Source: Rheinheimera sp.
Lineage (GTDB): Bacteria > Pseudomonadota > Gammaproteobacteria > Enterobacterales > Alteromonadaceae
Assembly (NCBI GenBank): GCA_003543135.1
Contig: DPJG01000032.1
Span: forward strand, 248,001-312,000
Length of the DNA stretch: 64,000 nucleotides
Direction: 5' to 3'
The notes beneath the pieces were generated by a model that ran no database searches, was not told the origin of the DNA, and saw only the letters and a list, made by a program, of their open reading frames with translations. Positions within the stretch are counted from its first letter, which is position 1. Every line of letters begins with the position of its first letter. The translations under genes and the position numbers were made by a program. Positions 42,707 through 51,975 of this stretch are shown in pieces.

Positions 42707-43735
42707 TTGTTGCAGTCAGAAGTTAAAACATTTCAAAATCAAGTGGTTAGCTGGCAAAAAACACATGGTCGCCATCAGTTACCCTGGCAGCAGGCGGCTA
42801 CACCTTATGCGGTACTGGTGTCGGAATTAATGCTGCAACAAACTCAGGTGGCCACAGTTATTCCGTATTTTCAGCGTTGGATGGCCTCTTTCCCGACGAT
42901 AGAAGCGCTGGCGGCGGCAAGCAATGATGAAGTGATGGCACACTGGCAGGGGCTGGGTTATTACGCCCGCGCCCGTAATTTACATAAGGCGGCGGTTTAT
43001 ATCAGTGGGCTTGGCGCTTTTCCCAACACTTTAGAGGCGCTGCTGGCTGTGCCCGGGGTAGGCCGTTATACCGCTGGCGCCATTATGTCTTTTGCCTATG
43101 ACAGTTATGGTCCTATTGTCGATGGTAATGTCCGGCGTTTATACGCCCGTTATTTTGCCATTGATGGGGTAACTTCAAGTTCTGCAGTGGATAAAAAACT
43201 CTGGGCTTTGGCGGAAAATCTGACCCCTACCGACAACTGCCGCAGTTTTGCCCAAGGTTTACTGGATCTCGGCGCGACCATCTGCAAACCACGCCAACCG
43301 CTTTGTGAACAATGCCCACTGGCAAACAGCTGCCAGGCACTGTTGCAAAACCGGGTTGATGAATTGCCCACAGCTAAACCGAAAAAACTGGTTCCTGTGA
43401 AACCCGGACATTTTTTATGGTTCATTAAAGATGGGCATATTCTGCTGCATAAAAGGCCGGAACAGGGGATCTGGGCATCACTCTGGTCGCTGCCACAGGT
43501 CGAAGCAGAGTCGCCGTGGCTTGAAGATGCAAAGTTACATGGCGTTTTTGTGCATCAGTTTACCCACTATAAACTGGATGCCTCGGTCTGGACTGTGCAG
43601 CATAACCTTTTAAAGGTGCAGGAAGAGTTTGCCGGCAGCTGGTATCACAAAGATGAACTTAACAAAGTAGGCTTGCCGGCGCCAATCCGCAGTTTTATCG
43701 AGCAACAGTTTGGCTTAGCAGCCGACAAAACATAA
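42707..43735 (+). CDS. mutY: adenine DNA glycosylase MutY
   Basis: Removes adenine mispaired with 8-oxoguanine. About 343 residues (E. coli 350): [31 protein letters not shown], helix-hairpin-helix [12 protein letters not shown] followed by the catalytic Asp region [13 protein letters not shown], and the [4Fe-4S] loop C-x6-C-x2-C-x5-C ([17 protein letters not shown]). A Nudix-like C-terminal domain recognises 8-oxoG. The frame is open from 42419 across the divergent trmB start, but homology begins at [13 protein letters not shown], so a TTG at 42707 or 42710 behind AGCGGA is the likely start. yggX follows, as in E. coli. Confidence 0.95.
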   Translation: MLQSEVKTFQNQVVSWQKTHGRHQLPWQQAATPYAVLVSELMLQQTQVATVIPYFQRWMASFPTIEALAAASNDEVMAHWQGLGYYARARNLHKAAVYISGLGAFPNTLEALLAVPGVGRYTAGAIMSFAYDSYGPIVDGNVRRLYARYFAIDGVTSSSAVDKKLWALAENLTPTDNCRSFAQGLLDLGATICKPRQPLCEQCPLANSCQALLQNRVDELPTAKPKKLVPVKPGHFLWFIKDGHILLHKRPEQGIWASLWSLPQVEAESPWLEDAKLHGVFVHQFTHYKLDASVWTVQHNLLKVQEEFAGSWYHKDELNKVGLPAPIRSFIEQQFGLAADKT

Positions 43736-43821
43736 CAAAGCAGGGCAAAAGGCGGCAAAAATAGATTACAATGCGCGCAATTCCCTAAGCCGTATGGCAA
43801 AGAGCAAAGCCGAGGTAGATT

Positions 43822-44097
43822 ATGGCACGTGAAGTATTTTGTCTTTATCTGAAAAAACAGGCTCCCGGGCTGGATTTCCAGTTGTATCCGGGTGAACTTG
43901 GCAAAAAGATTTTCGATAACATCAGTAAAGAAGCTTTTTCGTTATGGCAGGCCAAACAGACCATGCTGATCAACGAGAAAAAACTCAATATGATGAACCT
44001 TGAGCATCGCAAACTGCTGGAAGAACAAATGCAGCAGTTTTTATTTGAAGGTGCCGAAGTGGCGATTGAAGGTTATGTGCCACCCAGCAAAAGCTGA
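43822..44097 (+). CDS. yggX: Fe(II)-trafficking protein YggX
   Basis: Small cytoplasmic protein linked to iron availability and protection of Fe-S clusters from oxidation. The 91 residues contain the near-invariant blocks [38 protein letters not shown] and [17 protein letters not shown], with the single conserved Cys7 near the start. It lies 86 bases after mutY, the same pairing as in E. coli. MutY is an Fe-S enzyme, so co-expression makes sense. Confidence 0.97.
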   Translation: MAREVFCLYLKKQAPGLDFQLYPGELGKKIFDNISKEAFSLWQAKQTMLINEKKLNMMNLEHRKLLEEQMQQFLFEGAEVAIEGYVPPSKS

Positions 44098-44135
44098 GTT
44101 TTTGTTTTCAGATAGCAGCATCAGCAGGAATTGAT

Positions 44136-45071
44136 ATGGCGCGCCGTTTACCACCGCTTAATGCTTTAAAAGCCTTTGAAACGGCCGCCCGCCATCTTAG
44201 TTTTACCAAAGCGGCGGAAGAGATGTATGTCACTCAGGCCGCTATCAGTCATCAGATCAAAGCGCTGGAAGACCATTTAGGTCTGAAGCTGTTTATGCGG
44301 AAAAACCGCTCTTTGCTTTTGACCGAAGAAGGCCAGAGCTATTTTCTCGATATCAAAGATATTTTCCTGCAACTGCATGAATCTACTGAAAAACTGCTGG
44401 CACGGGGCGCCAAAGGTGCGTTAACAGTGAGCCTGCAACCAAGTTTTGCTATTCAGTGGTTGGTACCAAGATTAAGTTTATTCAGTGAGTTACATTCAGA
44501 TATCGACGTGCGGATCCGTGCTGTAGATTCAGAAGAAGGTTCGCTGACTGACGATGTGGACGTGGCAATTTATTATGGCCGTGGCAACTGGCGTAATTTG
44601 CATGCTGACAAGCTGCATACCGAATATTTAGTGCCTGTGTGCTCGCCTATGCTGCTAAACCGCGCTAAACCGCTGAATGAAGCTGCTGATTTACGTTTTC
44701 ATACCCTGCTGCATGACACCACCCGCGATGCCTGGAAAGCTTGGTTTACCAGTCAGGGTTTTAAACATTTTAATGTAAATCAAGGGCCTATTTTTAGTCA
44801 CAGCGCCATGGTGTTGCAGGCCGCCGTACATGGTCAGGGGGTGGCGCTGGCGCATAATGTGCTGGCTCAACCCGATATTAACTCAGGCCGGTTAATAGTG
44901 CCTTTTAACCATGTGCTGCAAAGTAAAGATGCCCATTATCTGGTGTGTCGCGACAACCAAACTGAACTTGGCAAAATTGCCGCTTTCCGGCAGTGGATGA
45001 TTGCTCTGGTTGAACGCGAGCAGGAAGATTTTAAAGAGCAGCAATTTAATATTGCAGCGGTAAACGATTGA
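44136..45071 (+). CDS. gcvA: LysR-family regulator GcvA of the glycine cleavage system
   Basis: Controls gcvTHP in response to glycine and purines. The N-terminal helix-turn-helix reads RLPPLNALKAFETAARHLSFTKAAEEMYVTQAAISHQIKALE, closely matching E. coli GcvA; the effector domain carries KGALTVSLQPSFAIQWLVPRLS, DDVDVAIYYGRGNW, GPIFSHSAMVLQAAVHGQGVALA and ELGKIAAFRQW. The 311-residue length is typical. Its target operon gcvTHP lies about 11.7 kb downstream in the same window. The next gene's start overlaps its stop. Confidence 0.94.
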   Translation: MARRLPPLNALKAFETAARHLSFTKAAEEMYVTQAAISHQIKALEDHLGLKLFMRKNRSLLLTEEGQSYFLDIKDIFLQLHESTEKLLARGAKGALTVSLQPSFAIQWLVPRLSLFSELHSDIDVRIRAVDSEEGSLTDDVDVAIYYGRGNWRNLHADKLHTEYLVPVCSPMLLNRAKPLNEAADLRFHTLLHDTTRDAWKAWFTSQGFKHFNVNQGPIFSHSAMVLQAAVHGQGVALAHNVLAQPDINSGRLIVPFNHVLQSKDAHYLVCRDNQTELGKIAAFRQWMIALVEREQEDFKEQQFNIAAVND

Positions 45072-45733
45072 ATTCAGATTTTTTTCTAAAAACATCAGCG
45101 GATAAGCCTGTTGCCCGTATGCTGTTATTACATGGCGCAGGTGCACCTGTGCAGTCGCAGTATTTAACTTTATTGGCACAAGAGTTGGCGCTGCAGGGGA
45201 TTGAAGTGTGGCGGGTGAATTTTGCTTATATGCAAAAATCACTACAGGGCCAGAAACAACCGCCGTCAAAGATTGCCGTATTGCAGCAGGAGCTGGCGGC
45301 TTTTATTAAGCAACTGCCAAACGATTTATCTCTGCTGGTCGGGGGTAAGTCGATGGGTGGCCGGGTTGCGACTTTACTGGTTGCTGCTGAAGATGAAACA
45401 GCGCAGATGAGCATCAGCGCAGTGTGTTGTTTTGGTTATCCTTTTTGTCCACCAGCAAAAAAAGCCCAGGGTATCAGCAGCAGAACTGAGCATTTTAGCA
45501 GGTTGAAGTTGCCGGTTTTAATAGTGCAGGGCGAGCGGGACGAATTTGGTGGTAAAGCGCAGCTCTTAGAAGCCCCGCTGACCAGCTGGCCACAACTCAG
45601 TTTACACTGGTTGCCTTTTGGCGATCATGATTTAACAACGTTAAAAAAACATCCAATGTCGCAGCAGCAACTTATTCAGCTGGCGGCTGGCACCTGCAGA
45701 GACTTTATCAATGCAAAAATTCTGGCAAATTAG
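45068..45733 (+). CDS. alpha/beta hydrolase of the KANL3/Tex30 type
   Basis: A 221-residue protein: MLLLHGAGAPVQSQY at the start of the core, SLLVGGKSMGGRVATLL with the nucleophile Ser, ISAVCCFGYPFCPPAKK, PVLIVQGERDEFG with the acid, and HWLPFGDHDLTT with the His. This is the dienelactone-hydrolase-like 'alpha/beta family' found widely in bacteria. The TTG start overlaps the gcvA stop (TTGA), so it is coupled to gcvA. It overlaps the following gene by 23 bases. Substrate unknown. Confidence 0.86.
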   Translation: MNSDFFLKTSADKPVARMLLLHGAGAPVQSQYLTLLAQELALQGIEVWRVNFAYMQKSLQGQKQPPSKIAVLQQELAAFIKQLPNDLSLLVGGKSMGGRVATLLVAAEDETAQMSISAVCCFGYPFCPPAKKAQGISSRTEHFSRLKLPVLIVQGERDEFGGKAQLLEAPLTSWPQLSLHWLPFGDHDLTTLKKHPMSQQQLIQLAAGTCRDFINAKILAN

Positions 45734-46118
45734 TTTAACTTTAACGGCAATTTACGGTGCTGTGGTGGTGGGTATGTCTGCTGCTATTTCACATCTGTTT
45801 TTGCACAGTCTGGATAACAAGGCATTAAGCTCATTATTAAGCAGCACTGCGCTGCTGGCGTTTCAAACCCTGGCTTTATTAGCGCTGAGTCTGATGCAGC
45901 TTGGTAATGCACAACAGGCTGAAACAGCAAGTTCCCGGAAAAAGCTACCGGCTTTGGTGGCTGCAGGTTTTCATCTGGGGCTTTGGCTTTTTGTTTATAC
46001 GGTGTGGGCCGGTTTATTTAACCTGCCGCTACATTTTTCGCAACTGGCGCCTGTAGGCGGCCAGTTATTGCTTGTGTGCTGGCTGTTGCTGGCCGCTACT
46101 GCCTGGATCAGGAAATAA
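45711..46118 (+). CDS. ygdD: DUF423-family small membrane protein
   Basis: A 135-residue inner-membrane protein with four hydrophobic segments (from YGAVVVGMSAAISH to LLLVCWLLLAATAWIR). The FALA/GA-rich N-terminus and HLGLWLFVYTVWAG match the DUF423/YgdD family, whose function is unknown. In E. coli ygdD lies between gcvA and rlmM; here the same order holds with one extra hydrolase inserted after gcvA. It starts inside the hydrolase gene and stops one base before the rlmM ATG, so the four genes form one operon. Confidence 0.85.
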   Translation: MQKFWQISLTLTAIYGAVVVGMSAAISHLFLHSLDNKALSSLLSSTALLAFQTLALLALSLMQLGNAQQAETASSRKKLPALVAAGFHLGLWLFVYTVWAGLFNLPLHFSQLAPVGGQLLLVCWLLLAATAWIRK

Positions 46119-46119
46119 C

Positions 46120-47190
46120 ATGAAACAACTTATACTCTACTGCCGCGCCGGATTTGAAAAAGAATGTGCGGCGGAAATTCAGGACAAAGCAGCTCAGCAT
46201 GGTGTGTTTGGTTATTGCAAACTGAAAGACAACAGCGCTTTTGTGATTTTTGAAGCTTATGACAGCAACCTGCTGGCGGCTTTTTTCCGTGATTACCCTT
46301 TTGAGCAGCTGGTGTTTATCCGCCAGTGGGCGCTGTTAATTGGTGATTTAATTGAACTGCCGGCCGGCGACAGGGTCAGTGCCGTAGTGCAGCAGGCGGT
46401 TGATGCTGAAATAACCACCTGTGGTGATATCAGAGTGGAATATCCCGATACCAACGAAGGTAAAGAGTTATCCACCCTGGCACGCAAATTAACAGTGCCG
46501 CTGCGTCAAAGCCTGCGTCAGGCCGGCGTGATGTTACCAAAACAACAATCACGGGCGCCTGTGCTGCATTTGTTTATGCTGTCGGGTAAAGAAGCTTATC
46601 TGGCGCTGTCGTACCCGGAAAACAGCAGTGAGCTGGAAAACGGTATCCGCCGGTTAAAGTTCCCGCACGACGCACCCAGTCGCAGCACCTTAAAGCTTGA
46701 AGAAGCCTTTTTGCAGTTTATTCCAAAGGATGAATGGGAAAGCCGTTTAGCCTCAGGTATGAATGCGGTGGATTTAGGCGCCTGCCCTGGTGGCTGGACT
46801 TATCAGCTGGTGATCCGCTCCATGATGGTGGTGGCGATAGATAACGGCATGATGGATCAGAAGTTAATGGACACGGGCCAGGTAAAACACTATCAGGTGG
46901 ATGGTTTTAAATATCAGCCGGAAAAACGCAATGTGTACTGGCTGGTGTGTGACATGATTGAAAAACCACAAAGAGTAGGGCAGCTGATTTGTGACTGGCT
47001 GATCAAAGGCTGGTGTCAGGAAAGTATTTTTAACTTAAAACTGCCGATGAAAAAACGCTACGAAACTTTGCAGGAAGTGCTGGGCCAGATGCAAAGCCGT
47101 TTTGATGAAGCAGGTTTAAAAGTACGTTTTCAGGCCAAACATCTGTACCACGACCGCGAAGAAGTTACTGTGCATTTGTGTAAGGTTTAA
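46120..47190 (+). CDS. rlmM: 23S rRNA (cytidine2498-2'-O)-methyltransferase
   Basis: Adds a 2'-O-methyl group to C2498 in the peptidyl-transferase centre of 23S rRNA. The 356 residues (E. coli 366) combine an N-terminal THUMP-like domain (LILYCRAGFEKECAAEI) and a Rossmann domain with VDLGACPGGWTYQLV (SAM loop), WLVCDMIEKP, FNLKLPMKKRYE and the C-terminal KHLYHDREEVTVH. The ATG at 46120 follows the ygdD stop directly; the longer frame from 46072 is not needed. A strong terminator ends the operon. Confidence 0.96.
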   Translation: MKQLILYCRAGFEKECAAEIQDKAAQHGVFGYCKLKDNSAFVIFEAYDSNLLAAFFRDYPFEQLVFIRQWALLIGDLIELPAGDRVSAVVQQAVDAEITTCGDIRVEYPDTNEGKELSTLARKLTVPLRQSLRQAGVMLPKQQSRAPVLHLFMLSGKEAYLALSYPENSSELENGIRRLKFPHDAPSRSTLKLEEAFLQFIPKDEWESRLASGMNAVDLGACPGGWTYQLVIRSMMVVAIDNGMMDQKLMDTGQVKHYQVDGFKYQPEKRNVYWLVCDMIEKPQRVGQLICDWLIKGWCQESIFNLKLPMKKRYETLQEVLGQMQSRFDEAGLKVRFQAKHLYHDREEVTVHLCKV

Positions 47191-47249
47191 GTTGACTCAA
47201 GCCCTGTTTGGGTAAAGCTGAAACTTTGTTTTAGTCTGAAACAGTATAA

Positions 47250-47277
47250 AAAAGGCCAGCATCAGCTGGCCTTTTTT
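47250..47277 (+). terminator. rho-independent terminator after rlmM
   Basis: AAAGGCCAGC and GCTGGCCTTT form a stem with an ATCA loop, followed by TTTTATT. Confidence 0.9.
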
Positions 47278-47319
47278 ATTGTTTAATCCTTTGTCTACAC
47301 AAAGATTAACAGCGCAATG

Positions 47320-49035
47320 TTACTTTTGCATATTGTAACTTTGGCCAAAAGTATTACCAAAAAACGACTGTTTTAACCATTGTGGTCTTTGTTCGCTATT
47401 GGCAATTTCTTCGCCAATGGCGTAGTTAATGTCGGCAAATAAAGCGCCGGCATCATAACGGATAGGGCCAAAGTCTTTGGTCAGGCCGGCAATATCGTCC
47501 GTTGGTTTGTGATAATGTTTGGCAAAAAACTTACCCCAAATTTCACCGCCTTTTTGCGCTGGATCTTTAGAGGTAAAACCCGTCATTAAAAATACTGAAG
47601 GGACACCTTTTTTCACCAAGGTGTAGTGATCTGAGCGGGTGAAAATGGCCTGCTCCGGCATAGGATCGGCGCTTAACTTAATGCCATGTTTGGCGGTAGC
47701 ACGACCAACCACAGCACCTAAAGTTGAATGATTGGCACCAAAAGCAATCATATCGGCAAATGGATACAACAACACCGGCATATCCAGGTTCACGTTTGCC
47801 ACCAGCGACTGCATAGGTTTTAGCGGATGATGGGCAAAATAATCGGCGCCCAATAAACCTTTTTCTTCACCTGTTACAGCGACAAACAAAATTGAACGTT
47901 TTGGTTTGACCGGCGCCTGACTATATAAACGGGCGGTTTCCAGCAAAATAGCCACACCGGCGGCGTTGTCCATTAAACCATTGTTAATTTTGTCTTTAGA
48001 GCGTAAGTCGTTACCAATACCAATATGGTCGGAGTGGGCTGTGACCACCACATATTCGTTTTTCAGTGTTGGATCTGAACCTTCCAGCACAGCAGCAACG
48101 TTCTGGCTCTGAATGTCCGTGTGGCTGGATTCGCGGCTGAAACTCATTTTGGCATCAAGGGCAAAACCGGTTGGAACTTCTTTTTTCTCCAGTTTGGCAA
48201 AAATGCTGTCCAGGCTTTCTTTGGCGCCGTCAAACAAAGGTTTGGCCGCTTCCATATGCAAATAGGCACCAGCTTTTAATTGAGGATAATCACCTTCAGA
48301 CACCCCTTTATCATTCACCCAACGCACCCGGGCTGAGTTTAAATACATCAGGCTGTTGGCATAAGGGCGGGTTTTTTCTTCTTGTGGTGTGTGCAGCGTA
48401 ATAATACCAATGGCGCCATGCTCAGCGGCCAGACGCTGTTTCAGCGAGCCTAAGTGTGCTGCTTCTTCACTTGGTAATTTGCTTGGACGACCCGGCAGCA
48501 TGACCACTACTTTGCCTTTTACATCCAGGCCGGCGTAGTCATCAAGACCAAATTCTTTTGACACCATGCCATAACCAACAAACACCAGCTCAGCATCTTT
48601 GACTTCTACTTTGCCTTCATGGCTGCTTGGGCCTGTGAAAAAGTGTTTTGGATAAGGCACAGTCACATTCTTGCCTTTGATGTTAAAGCTCAGGCTGGCG
48701 CTGTTATTCACCAGTTTACTTTGTTTCATTGGCACTTTCTGGAAAAAACCGCCGTTGTCGCCGGCCGGCTGTAAACCCAGTTGCTGGAAATTGGTGGCGA
48801 TATAGTTGCTGGCAATTAAATGGCCTTTACTGCCGGTATCACGGCCTTCCAGCGCGTCGTCGGCCAGAAATTGCATATGGGCGGCGATACGATTGGCATC
48901 AGCGCCCTGAGCTGCGGCTGCAACAGGGCTTGCTGGTACTGGCGGCACTGCCGGTGCTTCGGCACTTGGCGACGTTGCGCTGCAGGCGCTTAATAACAGA
49001 ATGGATGACAGCGTCATCAGGGTTTTAGTTTGCAT
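47320..49035 (-). CDS. lipoprotein M28-family metallopeptidase with PA domain
   Basis: A 571-residue exported aminopeptidase-like enzyme. The N-terminus TLMTLSSILLLSAC is a lipobox signal (Cys18). A PA (protease-associated) insert follows around ELVFVGYGMVSKEF, and then the M28 zinc core: VVVTAHSDHIG, NNGLMDNAAGVAIL, VAVTGEEKGLLG (catalytic Glu pair), NLDMPVLLYP and the late KHYHKPTDD histidine. Family members cut N-terminal residues from peptides or, in the M28 group, process other substrates; the exact substrate is unknown. The ATG at 49035 follows AGGAACACAAG. Confidence 0.9.
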   Translation of the reverse strand: MQTKTLMTLSSILLLSACSATSPSAEAPAVPPVPASPVAAAAQGADANRIAAHMQFLADDALEGRDTGSKGHLIASNYIATNFQQLGLQPAGDNGGFFQKVPMKQSKLVNNSASLSFNIKGKNVTVPYPKHFFTGPSSHEGKVEVKDAELVFVGYGMVSKEFGLDDYAGLDVKGKVVVMLPGRPSKLPSEEAAHLGSLKQRLAAEHGAIGIITLHTPQEEKTRPYANSLMYLNSARVRWVNDKGVSEGDYPQLKAGAYLHMEAAKPLFDGAKESLDSIFAKLEKKEVPTGFALDAKMSFSRESSHTDIQSQNVAAVLEGSDPTLKNEYVVVTAHSDHIGIGNDLRSKDKINNGLMDNAAGVAILLETARLYSQAPVKPKRSILFVAVTGEEKGLLGADYFAHHPLKPMQSLVANVNLDMPVLLYPFADMIAFGANHSTLGAVVGRATAKHGIKLSADPMPEQAIFTRSDHYTLVKKGVPSVFLMTGFTSKDPAQKGGEIWGKFFAKHYHKPTDDIAGLTKDFGPIRYDAGALFADINYAIGEEIANSEQRPQWLKQSFFGNTFGQSYNMQK

Positions 49036-49132
49036 CTTGTGTTCCTGAAAAAGAGAGCAGGTAAAGCACCTGTAGTTATTATTCTGAGCTGGCAGAACTT
49101 AGAGTTTAAGGCCGCAGCAGCCTAACACGAAA

Positions 49133-49165
49133 CAATAAAGACCGCCGGATTGGCGGTCTTTATTG
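49133..49165 (-). terminator. terminator of the CorC-type gene
   Basis: A perfect 14-bp stem, CAATAAAGACCGCC (49133-49146) against GGCGGTCTTTATTG (49152-49165). It lies just beyond the stop of the minus-strand CorC-type gene, between it and the M28 peptidase gene. Confidence 0.88.
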
Positions 49166-49218
49166 TGCGACGAAAAGTAGAATTTCAGCGTCGGGCTTAA
49201 AAAAGTGGTAAGCAAATG

Positions 49219-50547
49219 TTAACCGGATTTATCGCTGTCGCTGTTTAAATCATCAGCGTCTATATAATCGGGCTTTTTAATGGCCAGCACTTTATCAATA
49301 CGTTTGCCGTCCATATCAATAATTTCCAAAGTCCAGTTGCCCACTTCCACCTTGTCGGCGGTTTGTGGCATTTTGCCAAGCAATAACATAATCATGCCGT
49401 TCAGCGTTTGATATCTGTTGCTGTCTTCTTCTGGTAACTTATTGATATTCAGACAGTCTTTTAAATCGATAACAGGCAATAAACCATCTAACAATAAAGA
49501 GCCGTCATCGCGGGTGATCACCATCAAGTCTTCACCGTCATCCGGATTAAATTCACCTGTTAAGGCTTCCATTAAATCCAGCAGGGTTACCAAACCTTTT
49601 AAATCACCATATTCGTCGACTACAAACACCATCTGGCTGCCGGTGCTACGGAAATGCTCTAACAGCTCCATACCTGTCAGGCTGTCCGGCACAAAGTTAC
49701 AAGGCTGAGCCAGGGCTGCTAAATCGGTCAGACTGCCCGATACCGATTGCACCAGCAGCTGTTTGGTCGACACCACACCAATTAAGTCATCGGCATGACC
49801 ACGACACACCGGAAAACGCGAGTGCGGCGACTGGGTGAGCAGTTTTAAGTTATCTTCAATCGAATTTTCAATGTCCAGAAATACGATGTCTGAACGCGGC
49901 ACCATTAATGACGAAATGCTGCGCTCATCAAGCCGGAACACGTTTTTCACCATAGTGTGTTCATTGTGTTCAATGACACCTGAGCTTGAACCTTCCTGCA
50001 ACATGGCATGAATATCTTCATGGGTGACATTGGATTCCTGGCTTTGGGAAAAACCAAATAACCGCATTAACGCATGGGTTGAGCCTGACAATAACCAAAC
50101 AAAAGGCTTGGTGAGCAGTGCCAGCAATAACATGGGTTTAGCCATAATGCAGGCAATAGTTTCAGCGCTGATTTGGCCAATACGTTTGGGCACCAGTTCA
50201 CCCACCACAATAGAAATGTAGGTGACAACAATAACCACCAGCACTGTGGCAAACACACTGCTAAAGGCCACCGGCATGCCGAGTTCCTGCAACCAGATAG
50301 CAAAAGGACCGGCCAGAATAGCTTCACCAAAGATACCGTTTAAGATACCAATAGAAGTGATACCAATCTGCACAGTGGATAAAAACTGGGTGGGGTCTTC
50401 GGCCAGCTTCAGCGCTATGGCGGCGGAGGATTTTCCGTTATGTGCCAAAGCGGTGAGCCGTGATTTACGGGCTGTCACAATAGCAATTTCAGACATGGCA
50501 AAAATGCCGTTTAACAGAATTAAACTAACGAGGATCAGGATTTCCAT
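49219..50547 (-). CDS. HlyC/CorC-family protein (DUF21, CBS pair, CorC-HlyC)
   Basis: A 442-residue membrane protein. The DUF21 region has about four membrane helices with ILLNGIFAMSEIAIVTARKSRL, QFLSTVQIGITSIGILNGIFGE and VVGELVPKRIG. Two CBS domains follow (LMVPRSDIVFLDIENSIEDNL; MVFVVDEYGDLKGLVTLLDLMEALTGE), then the CorC/HlyC transporter-associated domain (DGLLPVIDLKDCLNI, EVGNWTLEIIDMDGKRIDKV). Relatives take part in magnesium or other ion efflux, not proven hemolysis. The ATG at 50547 begins MEILILVSL, the usual N-terminus; the longer frame is less likely. Confidence 0.88.
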   Translation of the reverse strand: MEILILVSLILLNGIFAMSEIAIVTARKSRLTALAHNGKSSAAIALKLAEDPTQFLSTVQIGITSIGILNGIFGEAILAGPFAIWLQELGMPVAFSSVFATVLVVIVVTYISIVVGELVPKRIGQISAETIACIMAKPMLLLALLTKPFVWLLSGSTHALMRLFGFSQSQESNVTHEDIHAMLQEGSSSGVIEHNEHTMVKNVFRLDERSISSLMVPRSDIVFLDIENSIEDNLKLLTQSPHSRFPVCRGHADDLIGVVSTKQLLVQSVSGSLTDLAALAQPCNFVPDSLTGMELLEHFRSTGSQMVFVVDEYGDLKGLVTLLDLMEALTGEFNPDDGEDLMVITRDDGSLLLDGLLPVIDLKDCLNINKLPEEDSNRYQTLNGMIMLLLGKMPQTADKVEVGNWTLEIIDMDGKRIDKVLAIKKPDYIDADDLNSDSDKSG

Positions 50548-50634
50548 ACAAACCGTAAAGTTGCTGCGAAGCGGCGAGTATAACAAAAAGTTGCGGCAGC
50601 ACCAGTGTCAGTTATTGGCATTTAAACATCTGTT

Positions 50635-51276
50635 TTAATTTTGCCGGAAGATTTGGTTGGGGGTCACAATAAAAGGCAGCGGAATATCCCAGGCTTCAAA
50701 AGGTACTGTTGCCACCTGCTGGCATTGATGGGCAAGGCCTATCAGCACAGGGCTTGCCGCACTTAATCTGTTGCTGTTGCCGGCTGTTGTTGTCTCAAGC
50801 TGAGCTAAAGTCCGGTCGTAAAAACCACCGCCCATACCCAGGCGATTGCCCTTGGCATCAAATGCCACCAGTGGTGTGCAAATCACATCAAGTTCAGCCA
50901 CAGGTTTGATCTCAGCACAATTAAGCACAGGCTCAGGAATTTGAAACCTGTTGAGTTTCATTGGAGTATCTTGCTGATAAGACTGAAAAATAAGATAACC
51001 AGGTACAAAAGGATGCAAAATTGGCAGGTATAAATTTTTGCCGGCCTGCCACAAAGCCTGAATAAGAGGTTTGGTATCAAGTTCAGCGTCGTTGCTTAAA
51101 TACAAGGCAATAGTAGAGGCATTCTTAATTTGCGGCAGTTGTAACATCTGGCCAACCAGCATTTGGGCGGCTTGTTGCTGCTGCTCATTGCTTAAGGCGT
51201 TTCTGAGTTGACGCACTTGCTGGCGAATAGCCTGACGTTGGTTGTTGATATCGGCAACTACTGTTAAATCTGTCAT
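50635..51276 (-). CDS. ygfA: 5-formyltetrahydrofolate cyclo-ligase
   Basis: Converts 5-formyl-THF to 5,10-methenyl-THF using ATP, linking to the glycine/one-carbon genes nearby. The 213 residues contain QAIRQQVRQLRNALS, IALYLSNDAELDT, the ICTPLVAFDAKGNRLGMGGGFYDRTL active-site block and a late GLAHQCQQV. The start is an ATG at 51276 preceded by an in-frame TTG at 51279. The 6S RNA gene lies immediately upstream on the same strand, the conserved ssrS-ygfA arrangement of gammaproteobacteria. Confidence 0.94.
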   Translation of the reverse strand: MTDLTVVADINNQRQAIRQQVRQLRNALSNEQQQQAAQMLVGQMLQLPQIKNASTIALYLSNDAELDTKPLIQALWQAGKNLYLPILHPFVPGYLIFQSYQQDTPMKLNRFQIPEPVLNCAEIKPVAELDVICTPLVAFDAKGNRLGMGGGFYDRTLAQLETTTAGNSNRLSAASPVLIGLAHQCQQVATVPFEAWDIPLPFIVTPNQIFRQN

Positions 51277-51370
51277 CAAAAATTACATCAAAAGTGCTGA
51301 ACTAAAACGAGTTTTACACAGAAGTAGCAGGGAATACAGTGGTTTTAACAAGGCTTGGTGCAGCAGGGAA

Positions 51371-51553
51371 GTGTTCTCCGAATTGCCGTGTCAAACGTTA
51401 GCCTCGAACCATAGGTTCAAGGCGGAAGTCAGATCAGCACCGCAGGCTTCCCGGTACGGGCCGGGCTTGCACAATAGTGCTGGAAAAGAATTCCTATGTT
51501 AAAACAAGTATCGGCTCGGGGACATCAGTCTAATCACAAACAACCCAGAGAAC
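51371..51553 (-). ncRNA. ssrS: 6S RNA
   Basis: About 183 nt on the minus strand. The ends pair (GTTCTC at the 5' end, GAGAAC at the 3' end). The 5' arm has the conserved TGTCCCCGAGCCGAT and the 3' arm the CCTTGAACC-loop-GGTTCGAGG hairpin of gammaproteobacterial 6S. The inner part has CAAGCCCGG and GGGAAGCCTGCGG flanking the open bubble that mimics a promoter for RNA polymerase. A TATACT -10 element lies at 51560-51565. It sits between zapA and ygfA, the usual place. It binds sigma-70 holoenzyme and down-tunes transcription in stationary phase. End points are approximate. Confidence 0.92.
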
Positions 51554-51590
51554 CCAGACAGTATATCAGTTGCAAACCAGGCCGTAAGCC

Positions 51591-51854
51591 CTAATCTGCG
51601 TTCTTTTTCAGTTCCAGCAACTCATTGCACAAATTTAACGCAATCATCAGCAGTACATCTTCAGCGCCATGCACACCAGGCTGATATTTGGTTTTGCTGA
51701 CCCTTTGTTCCAGCTCCAGCATGGCATTTTGCAGTTTTTCTTCCTGACCGGCCGGGCAGGCAATTTTCATATGGCGACCCAGCACTGTGACTGTCAGTTG
51801 TTTTGGTTTTGGCTTACCGTTTGCGGCTTCTGCTGTTGGTTTTTTTGGGTACAT
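51591..51854 (-). CDS. zapA: cell division protein ZapA
   Basis: Cytoplasmic protein that stabilises the FtsZ ring. The 87 residues (shorter than E. coli ZapA, 109) contain QLTVTVLGRHMKIACPAGQEEKLQ, the helix LEQRVSKTK and the C-terminal coiled coil NLCNELLELKKN. It lies upstream of the 6S RNA gene on the same strand and divergent from ygfB, a layout conserved in gammaproteobacteria. Confidence 0.9.
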   Translation of the reverse strand: MYPKKPTAEAANGKPKPKQLTVTVLGRHMKIACPAGQEEKLQNAMLELEQRVSKTKYQPGVHGAEDVLLMIALNLCNELLELKKNAD

Positions 51855-51975
51855 ATCAACCTATCTTTCCATCTTGGATGCTGGCTATCTGAAGGCGGCC
51901 GACAGGCACTGACTTGGCGCTGCCTGGCGGCGGTGATAGCATAGTGTCAATTTTCATAGTGAATACCGGATTAAT